Shown: positions 11,131 to 21,730 of the stretch, in pieces
Position numbering within the stretch: the first letter of the stretch is position 1
Layout of the letters: every line of letters begins with the position of its first letter
Origin: Cervus elaphus
Lineage: Eukaryota > Chordata > Mammalia > Artiodactyla > Cervidae
NCBI RefSeq assembly: GCF_910594005.1
Contig: NC_057825.1
Location: 44,733,037 to 44,797,036 of the forward strand
Direction of reading: 5' to 3'
DNA length: 64,000 nt
Notes under the pieces: model-generated
What the model saw: only the letters and a program-made list of their open reading frames with translations
Databases searched by the model: none
What the model was told of the DNA's origin: nothing
Position numbers and translations under genes: made by a program

Positions 11131-11600
11131 CTCTACACCGATGACTCCCAATTCCATCATCTCTACACCAATGACTCCCAATTCCACCATCCCTACACCG
11201 ATGACTCCCAATTCCACCATCCCTTCACCGATGACTCCCAATTCCACCATCCCTACACCGATGACTCCCAATTCCACCATCCCTTCACCGATGACTCCCA
11301 ATTCCACCATCCCTACACCGATGACTCCCAATTCCACCATCCCTTCACCGATGACTCCCAATTCCACCATCCCTTCACCGATGACTCCCAATTCCACCAT
11401 CCCTACACCGATGACTCCCAATTCCACCATCCCTTCACCGATGACTCCCAATTCCACCATCCCTACACCGATGACTCCCAATTCCACCATCCCTTCACCG
11501 ATGACTCCCAATTCCACCATCCCTACACCGATGACTCCCAATTCCACCATCCCTACACCGATGACTCCCAATTCCACCATCCCTTCACTGATGACTCCCA
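11131..11600. repeat. 30-bp minisatellite, 15.7 copies, with a 60-bp higher-order pattern
   Basis: Fifteen 30-bp units from 11,131 to 11,580 plus a 20-bp partial unit share the core GATGACTCCCAATTCC. Units differ mainly at one site: type A has CCTACACCG, type T has CCTTCACCG. Read left to right the order is A A A T A T A T T A T A T A A T. The first two units carry extra edge changes (ctctacacc, and attccatcat). Because 30 is divisible by three, one frame on each strand stays open (a TPMTPNSTIP or SPMTPNSTIP decapeptide on plus). This is a property of the array; I see no splice or start context making it a gene. Confidence 0.97.
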
Positions 11601-12495
11601 CGCCCACACCTGGAGGTCCAGGTCAGCTTGCCCTCTCACTCTCGGTGGTGCCCACATAGTATCTCACTTGCCTGTGGGGCAGGGACCAAAAAGGGGAGAC
11701 CGTCTTGCTGAAACCAGTGATGGCTCCCTGGGGCTTCATTATGTCACTCTCTGTATCTGCACTTGTTTAAAAATTTCTATTATAAAGAGGCTTTTTTTTT
11801 TTTTAAAAAGAGGATCCATCAGAATCTTGAAAAAATTCAAAAGAGAGAATCAGTCAGTTAAAAATAGGAGTATTCATGAGAGATATTTTAAGTTCATTTG
11901 AAGAAAAATAACTCCTTATGTCATGAAGGGAGAAGAAAAATAAAAGGGATGCATCTCATTTACTTTAAAGAAGAAAACCTACATTAAGTTCCTTATAAAC
12001 AAGCATCAAATTTAGCCATAAAATAAAAAATGTAAAATACATGTTATTAGTTCCAAATGTTAAATAATATAGAGAGGATGGTATTTGTAACAAACCCACT
12101 TTGACCCTTTCATTGTCAGGTACAATGACTTGATCCTGAAAACAACACCAGGCCTCCCACGGAACAATCTATACCCAGACATGAAGCTGGTTTTTGTTTT
12201 GCCTTTTTAAAAAACAACTGTGTTACTTCCTGATCAGGATTCAAAAAAACAAGAAGCACTTTAAGAAGCATTTGGATGTTAAGTGCTTTTCAAAGAAAAT
12301 AAACAACAACAGAATTCTGAAGCACAAATTATAAGCCTTAGCAAGTTTATGGTCCATGGAAATAACCTTACTGGAGTGTTAACACTCTCCTATTGGTGGC
12401 TGCATAGGATTCAGACAATCCCCACATAAGCCTGGCTGCGCAGGTTTTCTCCTGTTACTCAGGAGGTGGGGATGAGGAGGGAACAAGCTAAGTGG
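11601..12495. other. Unassigned non-coding sequence
   Basis: Contains a T-run near 11,790-11,802. AT-rich to 12,350. No element recognised. Confidence 0.45.
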
Positions 12496-12509
12496 GTTGC
12501 CATGGAAAC
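12496..12509. promoter_or_regulatory. RFX X-box-like motif
   Basis: GTTGCCATGGAAAC matches the palindromic X-box consensus GTTGCCATGGCAAC at 13 of 14 positions. It lies outside recognised SINEs. Binding by RFX factors is inference. Confidence 0.5.
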
Positions 12510-13169
12510 AAAGATACTTAATATCAGCTCAGGGACCAAAACCTACTTCTAGTTCTCCACGTGGACCAGTCTCCCTTTTCAGTAAGTCACTCCCAGCCCC
12601 CACAAGACCGCCCTCCCCTGCGCCAGCACTTGCTGCTGCCTGGCCTCCTGTATCAGTGACAATCTCCACTTCATCCCTCACCCCAACGCGCTCCCTCTCC
12701 AGTGGCTCCAGGCACAGGCTGCGCTTTCCCTTCTCCATCAACTTCCAGAAAATGTTCCCCGCCTCGCCACACCCCTTTTTGTGCCTTGACTTTCCCATCC
12801 CCTTCACCCTCTAGAAACTTCAGAGTTCGCAGCCTCTCCTGACTTCCCAGAGCACCTAACACTGCTGGCCACCACCCCTATGCCACCACAAGTTCAAGAC
12901 CATCTCCTATCCCCGATTCTCTACTGGTTCTTGTGCATCTTGGCAGCCTCTGCTCCTGGCCCCATCGCCCCAAATGGGCACTTTGCACAGTTCTGGGCTC
13001 AAGCCTATGCTGGGTCTTCCTTCACCTTACACTCCTGTCCTCCAGACCCTCTTCCACACATTACAGCCTCCGGTGTCCCGCTAAGAAATGTCCAGATGTA
13101 CTGGGATGTGTAGCTCACTTCCTTCACATCTGCCTTCCAAATCTCCTGCCATCCACTATGAGAATCTTT
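12510..13169. other. Unassigned C-rich sequence
   Basis: Pyrimidine-rich, with many short open frames on both strands; no splice-bounded exon or repeat family recognised. Confidence 0.4.
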
Positions 13170-13191
13170 CTCTCTCTCACTTTCAAATAAA

Positions 13192-13255
<64 letters not shown>

Positions 13256-13272
13256 ACACCCCCACACCCACT
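13170..13272. repeat. Compound (CT)n(CA)n microsatellite
   Basis: An imperfect CT-rich lead is followed by an uninterrupted CT run from about 13,193 and then a CA run to about 13,252, ending in imperfect CCCACACC repeats. Likely length-polymorphic. Confidence 0.97.
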
Positions 13273-13641
13273 TTAATACTGTACCATCCCTGACCTGGTT
13301 TGGGCCCTCAGTTTTCCCCCAGCAAGACTGATGAAATGACCTAATTCAACACATATCAAGCACCTACTTAAAACCAAGCAATGTTTTAAACAGACCAAGA
13401 ATGAAGTTATGCGGCTGATTATCACAAGATTGATAGCGCTTAGACGAAACATAAGGCACAGTACGGGGGAAAGGAAGGAAAGGGTTAGAGATAGCCTCTC
13501 TTTTCAGAGAGTAGGTGGGGGGGGGGGGCGGTGAGAGTGGGGGGAGGCAATTCCAAGAAGAGGGGACAGCCGATGTAAAGGCCAGAGACAGGAGAGCCCG
13601 AAGGCCAGCACGGCTAGAGACTTGAGTTGGGGGAGAGCTAA
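13273..13641. other. Unassigned sequence with a G-run
   Basis: Holds a run of G around 13,517-13,530 followed by further G tracts to 13,546, a possible G-quadruplex on the plus strand. Otherwise nothing recognised. Confidence 0.5.
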
Positions 13642-14017
13642 TGTTATAGGGTTCAAGCTCGTTCTCCTCGCCACTACACAGGCCAATAAATCCAAGAGAT
13701 GAGGTGTTGGGCCAAGGAACACGACTTTATTCGGAGAACCGGCTGACCAAGAAGATGGCAGACTGAAGTCTCAAATAACCATCTTATCAGGTTTGGATGC
13801 CAGGTTCTTTTATGGATCAGAGATGGGGGGAGAGAGGGGAGGAAACAAAGTAAAAAGGCAAATATCTTCTAGAATGGCAAGCCTCGGACAGGGGGATGTG
13901 TTAATTTCTTCCTGTCGTGTCCAGGCGGACAGGGTTCTGAACAAAGGCACTTTAGCTTAACGGTCAGGCAGAGGGGCAGGTTTCTGAGACAGGCCATCAT
14001 GTATGATTACAATAACA
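13642..14017 (-). mobile_element. ERV1-like LTR, minus
   Basis: On the minus strand it runs from TGTTATTG at about 14,017 to the U5 end at about 13,642. It carries ccataaaa (TATA-like, 13,807-13,814), a polyadenylation signal aataaag (13,725-13,731) and a U5 containing 'attggcctgtgtagtggcga'. No retroviral genes are adjacent, so it is probably a solo LTR. Boundaries lack a clear target-site duplication. Confidence 0.68.
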
Positions 14018-14299
14018 AAAGCAACAGAAAGCAAGTCAAAGAAACAGATTCAACGTAGAGTCAGAATTGACTTCCAGCTGCAACACTAGGAGAGGCGGTG
14101 AACTGAACCAAGGGACCGACAGGTGACAGAGAATGTTGACTTTACTCTGAGAGAGACTTGAGGCCACTGGAGGATTCTGAGTGAAGAAGTTATGTAATGC
14201 AATTTCCATTTTTAAAGATGCCCCCAGCTTCTTCCTGAGAACAGATTGTTGTGGGGCAAATGGGAAGCACGGAGCCCCATTAGGAGACCATGAAATGAC
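14018..14299. other. Unassigned non-coding sequence
   Basis: No element recognised. Confidence 0.4.
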
Positions 14300-14860
14300 C
14301 TGGGCCCACGATCACAACCCCCTCACACCCACCTCTCTGGCTCAAGCTCATCTTCCTGATAAACACAAGCTTGACCATGACATGTCATCATGTCCTCTCC
14401 GCAAGGACTTTCCATGGCTCCCCACAACCTCCCTGACCAGGCACCGCTTCTTCACACAGTCATCAAGGTTGCATGGTGTCCTATGACCTCTCCCTAAAGC
14501 CCCTGCCCTCTAAACCCACGGATCACCAGCTGCTTCCCTGAAAAAGGGCCACAAGCCTGCGATCCCTACCGCCTCTGCCCTCCTTTCTCTGCCCCTAAGT
14601 TATTTATTCATCCATCAAGGCTAAGCCCAAACTCAACTTCCTCCGGAGTCTTTCTTGGCTGCCCCCAACTCTGCACTCTTCTTGCACCTCTATTAGAGCA
14701 CTCCTTCAGCAGTTTCTGGTTAGAGTTCCAACCAGACTGCTAACTGCTTGATGGCAAGCACTGCGCCTGACCCGCTGAGGAATACACAAGGAGCAAAGCA
14801 TCGTGCTAGACATCCACTAAGCGCTCACTCACCGCATGCTGGCTGACTGAACCAAGTGAC
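14300..14860 (-). mobile_element. L2 LINE 3' region, minus
   Basis: The order matches an antisense L2 3' end: 'catgtcatcatgtcctctcc', 'ctttccatggctccccacaa', 'catccatcaaggctaagccc', 'cacctctattagagcactcc', then 'gctaactgcttgatggcaag' and ctggctgactgaa. Ancient and interrupted by small gaps. Confidence 0.72.
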
Positions 14861-15934
14861 CCTTTTGTTATAAATCATCGTGCCATCTCGGGTGGTAGAT
14901 GGGTGGGATTGTCCAAGGACAGGTTTTCCCCCTTGGCCACTGTAATCTGGAGGCCAGGGGTCCCCATGATGGAGCCTCTGGGGACTGCATGGTCCAGAAA
15001 CAAGTAGGGCCAGAGTGAGGACCTGAATCCAGGCCTTCAAAACCCTCTGTCCTCTCAGCCAGGCACCACTAGCAAGGCCCATACAATCTGCTTTATATTT
15101 GCCTAAAGCATTGGCAATGGGCTTTTCCTAGTCTCATTCTGCAAGTATACAGATGTAGGAAAAAAACACCTAGAAGGATCTCAACCAATTAACAGCAATT
15201 ACAGTATTAAGAGATGCATTAACTTTATTCTCTTCACTTGATCTTGATTGGCTCCCTAAATAAACATAATAAAAAGAGTCTTTTAGAAAGAATGCCATAG
15301 TACCATCAAGATATACTTAGAAAATGGTTCCAAAAATACAAAGTATATATATTTTTTTAAAAAGCACAAAACATTGGCAACAGGAGACCACTGAATATAC
15401 AATACCACTTATAAAGGAAGACTATAAAACTTGAAACTGTTCTAAATGGGTTGTCTGAAGCATGCAATTAACAACTGGCCCTGTGCTTTCACTCTGAAAT
15501 AATTATTTTACAAAACATAAGGCAGTAAAATATTGTTCTGGATACCCTGGGCACTTACTGATGTCTCTTATCTAAATCAAACTCTTTCACGGGTTTCATA
15601 GACATGTGTGAACCAGCTGTCATCATGGCACCTTAGCTCACATCACACAGGTGACTAATCAGCTCTAAAAGGGACATTTCAAAGACTGTTATTTTATGAC
15701 TTACAGAGGAAATATCAAAAATGATAGGTGATCAACTATCAACAAATAATGGGTCCTATTGAAGCTGAATGCTACAACAGCAAAGTGTTGACTCAACAAA
15801 GATCTAGCGTCTAACTTTCAATAGAAGACCTACACAGCTTTTATTTAGTGAAACAGTATATTAAAACACAGAAGATATAGTTGCTATAGTTACCATCTTT
15901 TTAAAGAAATAAAAGGAGGACAAAGAAAACTGTA
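14861..15934. other. Unassigned non-coding sequence
   Basis: The stretch 15,010-15,070 (ccagagtgaggacctgaatc) faintly resembles a MIR 3' end. The remainder is AT-rich with nothing recognised. Confidence 0.45.
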
Positions 15935-16125
15935 TGTCAGGCACTGTGCTAGGTATTTTAGGTGTATCATCAAATTAATTTTCTTAGCAAATCTGAGATA
16001 GTCTCCCCTATTTCACTAATGAAGAAACTGAGGCTTAGAGTAATTATCACACAGTAATCACATCAGAGTAAGTGGCAAAAATGAAACTCAAATCCAGGTC
16101 TGTCTCACAAGACTACACACTCTAT
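15935..16125 (+). mobile_element. MIR SINE, plus
   Basis: 'tcaggcactgtgctaggtat', 'aatgaagaaactgaggctta' and 'actcaaatccaggtctgtct' follow the MIR consensus in order and spacing. Confidence 0.85.
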
Positions 16126-16352
16126 CAGTCTGGAAATGCCACTTAAATGGAGTTCAAGAACAGGCAAAACCAACATATGATGATATGCATTACATCTAAG
16201 ATGCTGTAAGTCAGAATAATGGTTCCCTCTAGGGGGTGGAGACTGACTAGAAATTGGCACAGGGACCTTCTGGGGTACCGAAATCATTTCCTTGATTTAG
16301 CAGTGGACACACACAAGCTGCACACTTAATATTAGAGCACTTCACATATTTT
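16126..16352 (+). mobile_element. Old LINE-1 3' UTR, plus
   Basis: 'ctctagggggtggagactga', 'gacacacacaagctgcacac' and the following 'taatattagagcacttcaca' fit the 3' end of an old mammalian L1. Confidence 0.55.
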
Positions 16353-16562
16353 AAGGGTGTCCCAGGTGGCTCGGCAGTAAAGAATACACCTGTCAATGCA
16401 GGACACATGGGTTAGATCCCTGAGTGGGGAAGATCCCCTGGAGACAGAAATGGCAATCCAATTCATGTCTGGGAAATCCCATGGACAGAGGCGCCTGGAG
16501 GGCTACAGTTCATGAGGTCCCAGAAAGTTGCACATGACTTAGCAACTAAACATCACCACCAC
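16353..16562 (+). mobile_element. Bov-tA SINE, plus
   Basis: Diverged copy: head gggtgtcccaggtggctcgg, 'ccatggacagaggcgcctgg', tail acatgacttagcaacta. Confidence 0.9.
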
Positions 16563-17807
16563 CTCCAAGTTCATGCTCTTTAACCACTAAATATCACACA
16601 CAACAGCTTGACAGAACTGACCACACTCCAGAATTGACTCCCTTGGATCGTCAGTTTTTCAAAACATTCTGGTAAATGAAGTACATCCTAATTCCACCAG
16701 AGTGGAGGCATTAGAACAATAAACCTATTTTTAAATGTTACAGAATGAAAAGTAGAAAGTATCAACTTCCTTACTACTGGGAATTTCCCCTCTGTAGCCA
16801 CATCAAAATGAAAATAATTTTAAACCTTGCTCTAAAGGAATGTTCATCGATGCAGAGAAAGTAATTTGTAACAAAATCCTTAGCGTTTATCTATGGAAGT
16901 ACCTAAATAAAACTACACAAAATATTTCAAGACATATGTTGTAACTTTATCAAAAGTGCTGACCCCCAAGAGAAATTTGGATTTTGTTACAAAAACTCAG
17001 ACAAGGCAAGAAGACAAAGTTGGTGGGCAAAGAGCATAAACCTCACAGTAGGGGCAATAAGGCAGTGAAGAGTAAAATCTTAATGCAAGTTGTAACAGAA
17101 AACTCAAACAACTTTTCCCAGCAGTAAAGTCATTGTGCTGCATAAATCTGATTAATAAACTCTCCATCAGGTAACAAGTTCTTCCCACCAAAGCTTTGTT
17201 CAGACTAGCAAAATCTCATCATCAGCTGGTGATGATGAAATTGTTACATCAATTTGCTCCAAGCCTTACCCCACACATCCATGTACCTCTTTAGTCAAGA
17301 GGTAATTGCCTCTCCTGAGAGAGGAATTTATTCACCCACAATTTGGAGACAGTTTGGCAAGCATCTAGTTACAGTTATCCCATCTCGGGGGAAGTGGGGA
17401 GGGACAGCTGATTCCACACGTATTGGGTATATGTCTTTACTAGGTGCCGTGGATTATGCAAACCAGGAAACCCAACCTTCAAATTCAGAGCCCAGTTTAA
17501 TTCGTGTTTTAACAACCTGTACACACCAAAAAGGCCAGGCAATTGACTGAAATGATTTTATTTCCTCCTGAGTATTTGCAAATAAGACCAAAAGGACTTT
17601 ATGAGAATTTTTCAGCATTGGTAACTCATGCACAACTGTTGGGCATGCTGCAAGATTACATAATCCAATATTATCCCAGATGCAAGAAGTGGGACATTTC
17701 TAAAAGTAACTATTTGCATTTATTAATTTTTAAAGTCTTTAAGAACCTGCCTAATAAAACTGTTTAAAAGGAAAAAAACCCTAAGTAGAGTCAAATATGG
17801 CCAATTA
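16563..17807. other. Unassigned non-coding sequence
   Basis: AT-rich. An open frame of about 98 codons near 17,254-17,550 has no recognisable domain or splice context and is not called as a gene. Confidence 0.45.
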
Positions 17808-17967
17808 AGCCTGGGTTCAATGCCTGGGTTGGGAGGATCCCCTGGAAGAGGGCAAGGCAACCCACTCCAGTATTCTACCTGGAGAATTCCCAGACAGAGG
17901 AGCCTGGTGGGCTGCAGTTCACTGGGGTCGCAGAGAGTTGAAAACGACTGAGCGACTAAGCACAGCA
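17808..17967 (+). mobile_element. Bov-tA SINE lacking its head, plus
   Basis: Begins inside the element (cctgggttcaatgcctgggt) and ends gaaaacgactgagcgacta. The tRNA-like first ~45 bases are missing. Confidence 0.9.
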
Positions 17968-18066
17968 AACAGGCCAGCTAGAATGAATGAAAAGCACTGA
18001 CCCAGTATGTTAAGAACAAGGTGTGCCTTAAGTACATTCACTGCCCTGGTTCAGCATTCCTAAATT

Positions 18067-18122
18067 ATGTGGTTCATGGGGTCACAAAGAGTCGGACACA
18101 ACTGAGTGACTGAACTGAAATT
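18067..18122 (+). mobile_element. Short BovB-type 3' tail fragment
   Basis: 'ggggtcacaaagagtcggac' followed by acaactgagtgactgaactgaa is only the extreme 3' end of a BovB or related SINE. The 'gactgaactgaa' ending points to the BovB lineage. Confidence 0.75.
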
Positions 18123-18184
18123 ATGGTTGGGAGGAAAACCCCAAAAAAACAGCATTGTCAGAAAACATTAAAACTTTGAAGTTT

Positions 18185-18657
18185 TGAAGGGGAACAGAAT
18201 GTGCCACCCTTAAATATGTCAATTTGAGACAATGATTATTTTGAATTAAAGTTACTTGAGAGACCAGCCAGTATAAGGACACTCTGACCCCCTCTGTTCC
18301 CCTGAAAGCAGATCAATCTTCCATAAGAAGGTACCCTCCCTGCCCCAGGAGGGTAGAAGGCATCCTTATCACCAGAGATAGGGAATTCAGGGCTGAGAAG
18401 ATTGCACAAACAAACCTTGTTACTCCTTGGCTGATTAGTTAACCTAAACCCAAACCCCTCTGTTTTGTCAATTCTTCACAAATTTGTTTCCTTGTCGAAA
18501 AGGTATGAAAGCTGCCTGCTGTGGTCACTTCTTTGGGTCGCATGTTTTTAATCCCCATACACAGAAATGTTTTTCTCTGATTAATCTGTCTGAGATCAAT
18601 TTAATTATCAGATCAGCCAAAGAACTTAGAAGGGAAAAAAAAGTTTCCTCTCCTACA
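18185..18657 (+). mobile_element. Solo ERV LTR, plus, flanked by GTTT
   Basis: A TG...CA element starting TGAAGGGG and ending TCCTACA, with 'gttt' immediately outside both ends (18,181-18,184 and 18,658-18,661). It has a degenerate TATA region ggtatgaaagctgcc at 18,503, 'gtggtcacttctttgggtcg' and 'gattaatctgtctgagatca', which are LTR R/U5-like. No internal genes are adjacent, so it is a solo LTR. Confidence 0.68.
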
Positions 18658-18661
18658 GTTT

Positions 18662-19262
18662 TCAAAGTTTGAGAAACAAAGGATTCACTTTTTTGCGTAA
18701 CCCTGCATCAGCTGAAAAAGTCCCACACACTTCTACCCAGAACATCTTAGTTTTATACCAACAATGCATCAGGTAAGATAAAGCAAAATGATTATTAACT
18801 TTTTTGGATTCTCATTCATTTCCTAGTGTAACCTTTAAAAAAAAAAATAGCCACACATCTGAGTAAATTGTACAATGAAAAATCAACCATGAATTATCAG
18901 TTTCACTTTCCTATTTTTAGCAAACCTTTAGCATCTCAGAGAAATCTAAACTGTGGGCTTTAAAAAGCAAAAAACAAGGAAATCTTCAAAATTACAAGCC
19001 ACCTATGTACACTCAACTCTCCATCAGAAACCCAGAAAAAAATTTATAACTTTTACAAGCATATTATGCTTCTTTTCCTCAAAAGATTACCTCATTCCCT
19101 GGATTTCAAAAACTATCTGCCATCTGCCAAATTTGGCTGATTTCAGTCTCCAACAAATCTAAATGGTTACTGTTTTTGTTAAGGGAAAGTTGGCGCCTGG
19201 AGGAACTTCTGTACTGATTATACAATGACCACCACTTACTAAGCATTTCTTAACCCCCCATG
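18662..19262. other. Unassigned AT-rich sequence
   Basis: No element recognised. Confidence 0.45.
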
Positions 19263-19505
19263 ATGGGTTTCCTAAGTGGCTCAGTGATAAAAGAATCGGC
19301 CTGCCAACGCAGAAGCCACAGGAGACATAGGTTCAATCCCTGGGTTGGGAGGATCACTTGGAAGACTAAATGGCAACCCAATCCAGTATTCTTGCTAGGA
19401 TAATCCCATGGACAGAGGAGCCTGGTGGGCTACATACAGTCCATGGCTTCCACTGACTCTCACAAAGAATCAGACAACACTGAGCAACGCAGAATACACA
19501 CCCGC
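19263..19505 (+). mobile_element. Bov-tA SINE, plus
   Basis: Diverged full-length copy with small insertions (gggctacatacagtccatgg). Body 'ccagtattcttgctaggata' is recognisable. Confidence 0.88.
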
Positions 19506-19562
19506 CGCACCACCCCCTCCCCGCCATGATGTAGAGCGAGGAAGTCTGGCAAACATCATCCT

Positions 19563-19600
19563 GTTGTTGTTTAGTTGCTAAATTGTGTGGGACTCTTCCC
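19563..19600 (-). mobile_element. Bov-tA/BovB tail fragment, minus
   Basis: 'gttgttgtttagttgctaaa' followed by ttgtgtgggactctt is the antisense tail only. Confidence 0.6.
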
Positions 19601-19696
19601 TGGTCTTAATATCTAATCTGGTTTAAGAGCCCTGGGACTCTGTGTGACACTCTCCCAAATTCCACCAAGCTTATTAATAACTTCTATTCAAAAGAC

Positions 19697-19747
19697 GATG
19701 CCTTCCCTGGTGGCTCAGACGGTAAAGAATCTGCCTGCAATTCAAAA
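19697..19747 (+). mobile_element. Bov-tA 5' head fragment, plus
   Basis: 'ccttccctggtggctcagac' then ggtaaagaatctgcctgcaa, ending abruptly. Only the tRNA-like head remains. Confidence 0.8.
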
Positions 19748-20229
19748 GAAACAGAAGAGGGAACTAGGACTGAGGGAAGTGACGGCCCAGCCCTTCTCTC
19801 CGTCTGGGTCAGCTGTCAGATCCACAGGGGAGAAACCTTGAGACGGATCCGGTTGAGAGCCTCAGGGCTGAGCTGGGCTGGGCCTCCGCCTTCCTAGTCC
19901 CAGTCCAGGCCCTATCGGCCACCTCTTTAACGATCCCCTTACCTCCCGGGGCTACATTACACTGGAAGGATTTGTTTTAACAAGTAGAAGCCCATATTCA
20001 CCAACTGGCTTTGGAATCAGAAAATCTACAGCAAGCCTCCAACAAGGGAGCGGCAGGAGACTGTGGTAGAATTGTTCCAAACTACTGTTCTGCGAAGTTA
20101 GGGAGGCTCAGGAGGCCACGGGTGGAGGGCAGGGGAGAAAGACAGACAAATCACCCCTCTGTTTTAAGGAGGAGCCTCTTCTTCAGTCCAGGTTTAAAAT
20201 ATATACATTATTTTCAGAGACCTGCTTTC

Positions 20230-21730
20230 ACGCCGTGACACTCGTGCTGGGTATCTCGGCCGCTCCTCCTCACTTGATGGGGAGACAGTGGGTTCTGGGG
20301 CTCTCCAGCCCTGAGTGGAAAATACCGTGGCCTGGAAATTAAGGTGACTCGGTTTTACAGGCTCCGGAAGGGTCCGACTGCCGTCGCGGGGCAGCCTCCA
20401 GGACCCGCGGTCGCGGCCTTCGCAGAGTTCGCACCCCCCCACGCCCTCCCCCACCCCCCCACGCAAGGTGGTTGGCAGAGGCCGGCTGGACCCGCTCCCG
20501 CAGCACCCACCCTTCCCCCTATCCCAGGTTTCGGTCAAGTAGCCTAGTTAATCATTCAACGCGGGCGGCGTGGAATATTTCTGTAGAGGTCAACGCGAAA
20601 GGTTTCTCCTAAGTTTCACAGAAACCAGCCTTTAGGGACCCAGAGGTTGGCAGTGGCGGGTGGGTGGGGGTGGGGAGCGACTGCTCGCGGCTCTCGGAAC
20701 ACCTGATCTCCCCATGCGGCACGGGAGGCAGCGCAGTACGAGGGTGGGGTGCGGGGGTGCAGCGTGAGATCAAGCAGGGCCCCCTCCCCAAAACACCTGT
20801 GCAACCCAGATGAGGACGCCAGAGCCTCTGATGCCCCTCTTTCCCAACGCCTGCATCACCCCGGCGCGGGCTCCCCCGGAAGTTGGGGTGCAGCGGGGAG
20901 GGGGGGGGATGTTCCCGAGTCCTAGGAGGGGAGGTGTGGAATGGGACAAGAGGCTCGAAAGACACGCTGCCGCGGCTTTCGTTAACCTCTTCCTCTAGGA
21001 CCAGGAAGGTAGCGGGAGAGATGGGGGTGAGGGGGAGGACCGGGACGCCAAGATGCGGCAGGAAGACACCTAGAGTCTGATTCCTCCGCTGGGGTGCCGG
21101 TGCGAAGCTTGCACCCTCGAGGAAGCGGATGGTGGAGGGAGAGAAGAGGGTCCCGTGGCGGGGAAGCCGGGGACCACAAAGAGGAGGGCGCGGGGCCGGC
21201 CTGTGGAGGTGAGGAGTGCACACCCGCCCGGCCCTACCTTGTCCGGGAGCAGCTCCTGCTCGGCGGGGCGGGGGCGGGAGATCGCGGCTGCATCCACGTC
21301 CCAGCCGCTCCGCGCGGCTCAGCCCGGCGTCCACCGCCGCTCTCGCCCCATGCGTGGCGCCCGCGATGGGGCAGCCCGGCGGCGTCGGCGGCGGGGTGGC
21401 TCCGCCTCGGCTCGGCTCGGCCCCAGCCTCGGCTCAGCTCCCGCACTTGTTGCCGCCTCGGCCACTGCCAGGCTCCTGGCTCCGGCTCCCGGCTCCGTCG
21501 CCGCCGCCGCAGCGGAGCTCTCCTGGCCCCGCCTCCATCCGACGCACCAATCAGGCCCGGCACCGCCCCTCACGTCGCGGCCCCGCCCGGCCCGAGGCCC
21601 GGCGCCGGGAGTTTGGGGAAGGCTTAGCTCCAGCTTGTCTATCTGTGCGCGCCCACGATCAGCCGGAGGTCGGCGTTGCTCCTGATTTCCGGGGAACCTC
21701 GGCGCCCTCACCTGGAAAGTAGTCTTAAGC
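20230..21730. promoter_or_regulatory. CpG island promoter
   Basis: CG dinucleotides are dense, most strongly from 20,560 to 21,680, in contrast to the CpG-poor remainder. It contains several GC boxes (ggccccgcctcc near 21,525, ccgcccc near 21,563, cccgcccggc near 21,583) and a CCAAT box at 21,547-21,551. No TATA box is evident. SINEs stop at about 19,750 and resume at 23,134, so the island sits in a repeat-free interval of over 3 kb, typical of a constitutive mammalian promoter. Direction is judged from the splice donor on the minus strand. Confidence 0.85.
21238..21490 (-). other. Candidate first exon of a minus-strand gene
   Basis: On the minus strand the GC-rich sequence runs into ...GGACAAG|GTAGGG, a good splice donor with GT at 21,237-21,236. 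An inverted CCAAT and GC boxes lie about 60-100 bp upstream of a plausible start near 21,450-21,490. The open frames across the donor begin only at GTG, except a weak-context ATG at 21,293 that gives 18 codons and two bases before the donor. The exon may therefore be 5' UTR or may encode a short N-terminus. A short upstream frame of 10 codons starts at ATG 21,351 and ends at 21,319. The gene is not identified and no downstream exon was found in the left 20 kb. Both the transcription start and the exon itself are inferred. Confidence 0.4.

Noticed and set aside
11131..11600. CRISPR-like array
   Set aside because: Units are directly adjacent 30-mers without unique spacers, and the host is a mammal.
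10985..11659. 224-codon repetitive protein
   Set aside because: Produced by the 30-bp minisatellite; no gene context.
18067..18122. Full BovB insertion
   Set aside because: Only about 55 bases of the 3' tail are present.
20609..21334. 241-codon open frame in the CpG island (minus) and overlapping frames of 168-177 codons (plus)
   Set aside because: GC-rich sequence rarely contains stops; the minus frame begins only at GTG, runs through the predicted splice donor, and overlapping frames are open on both strands. No domain is recognisable.
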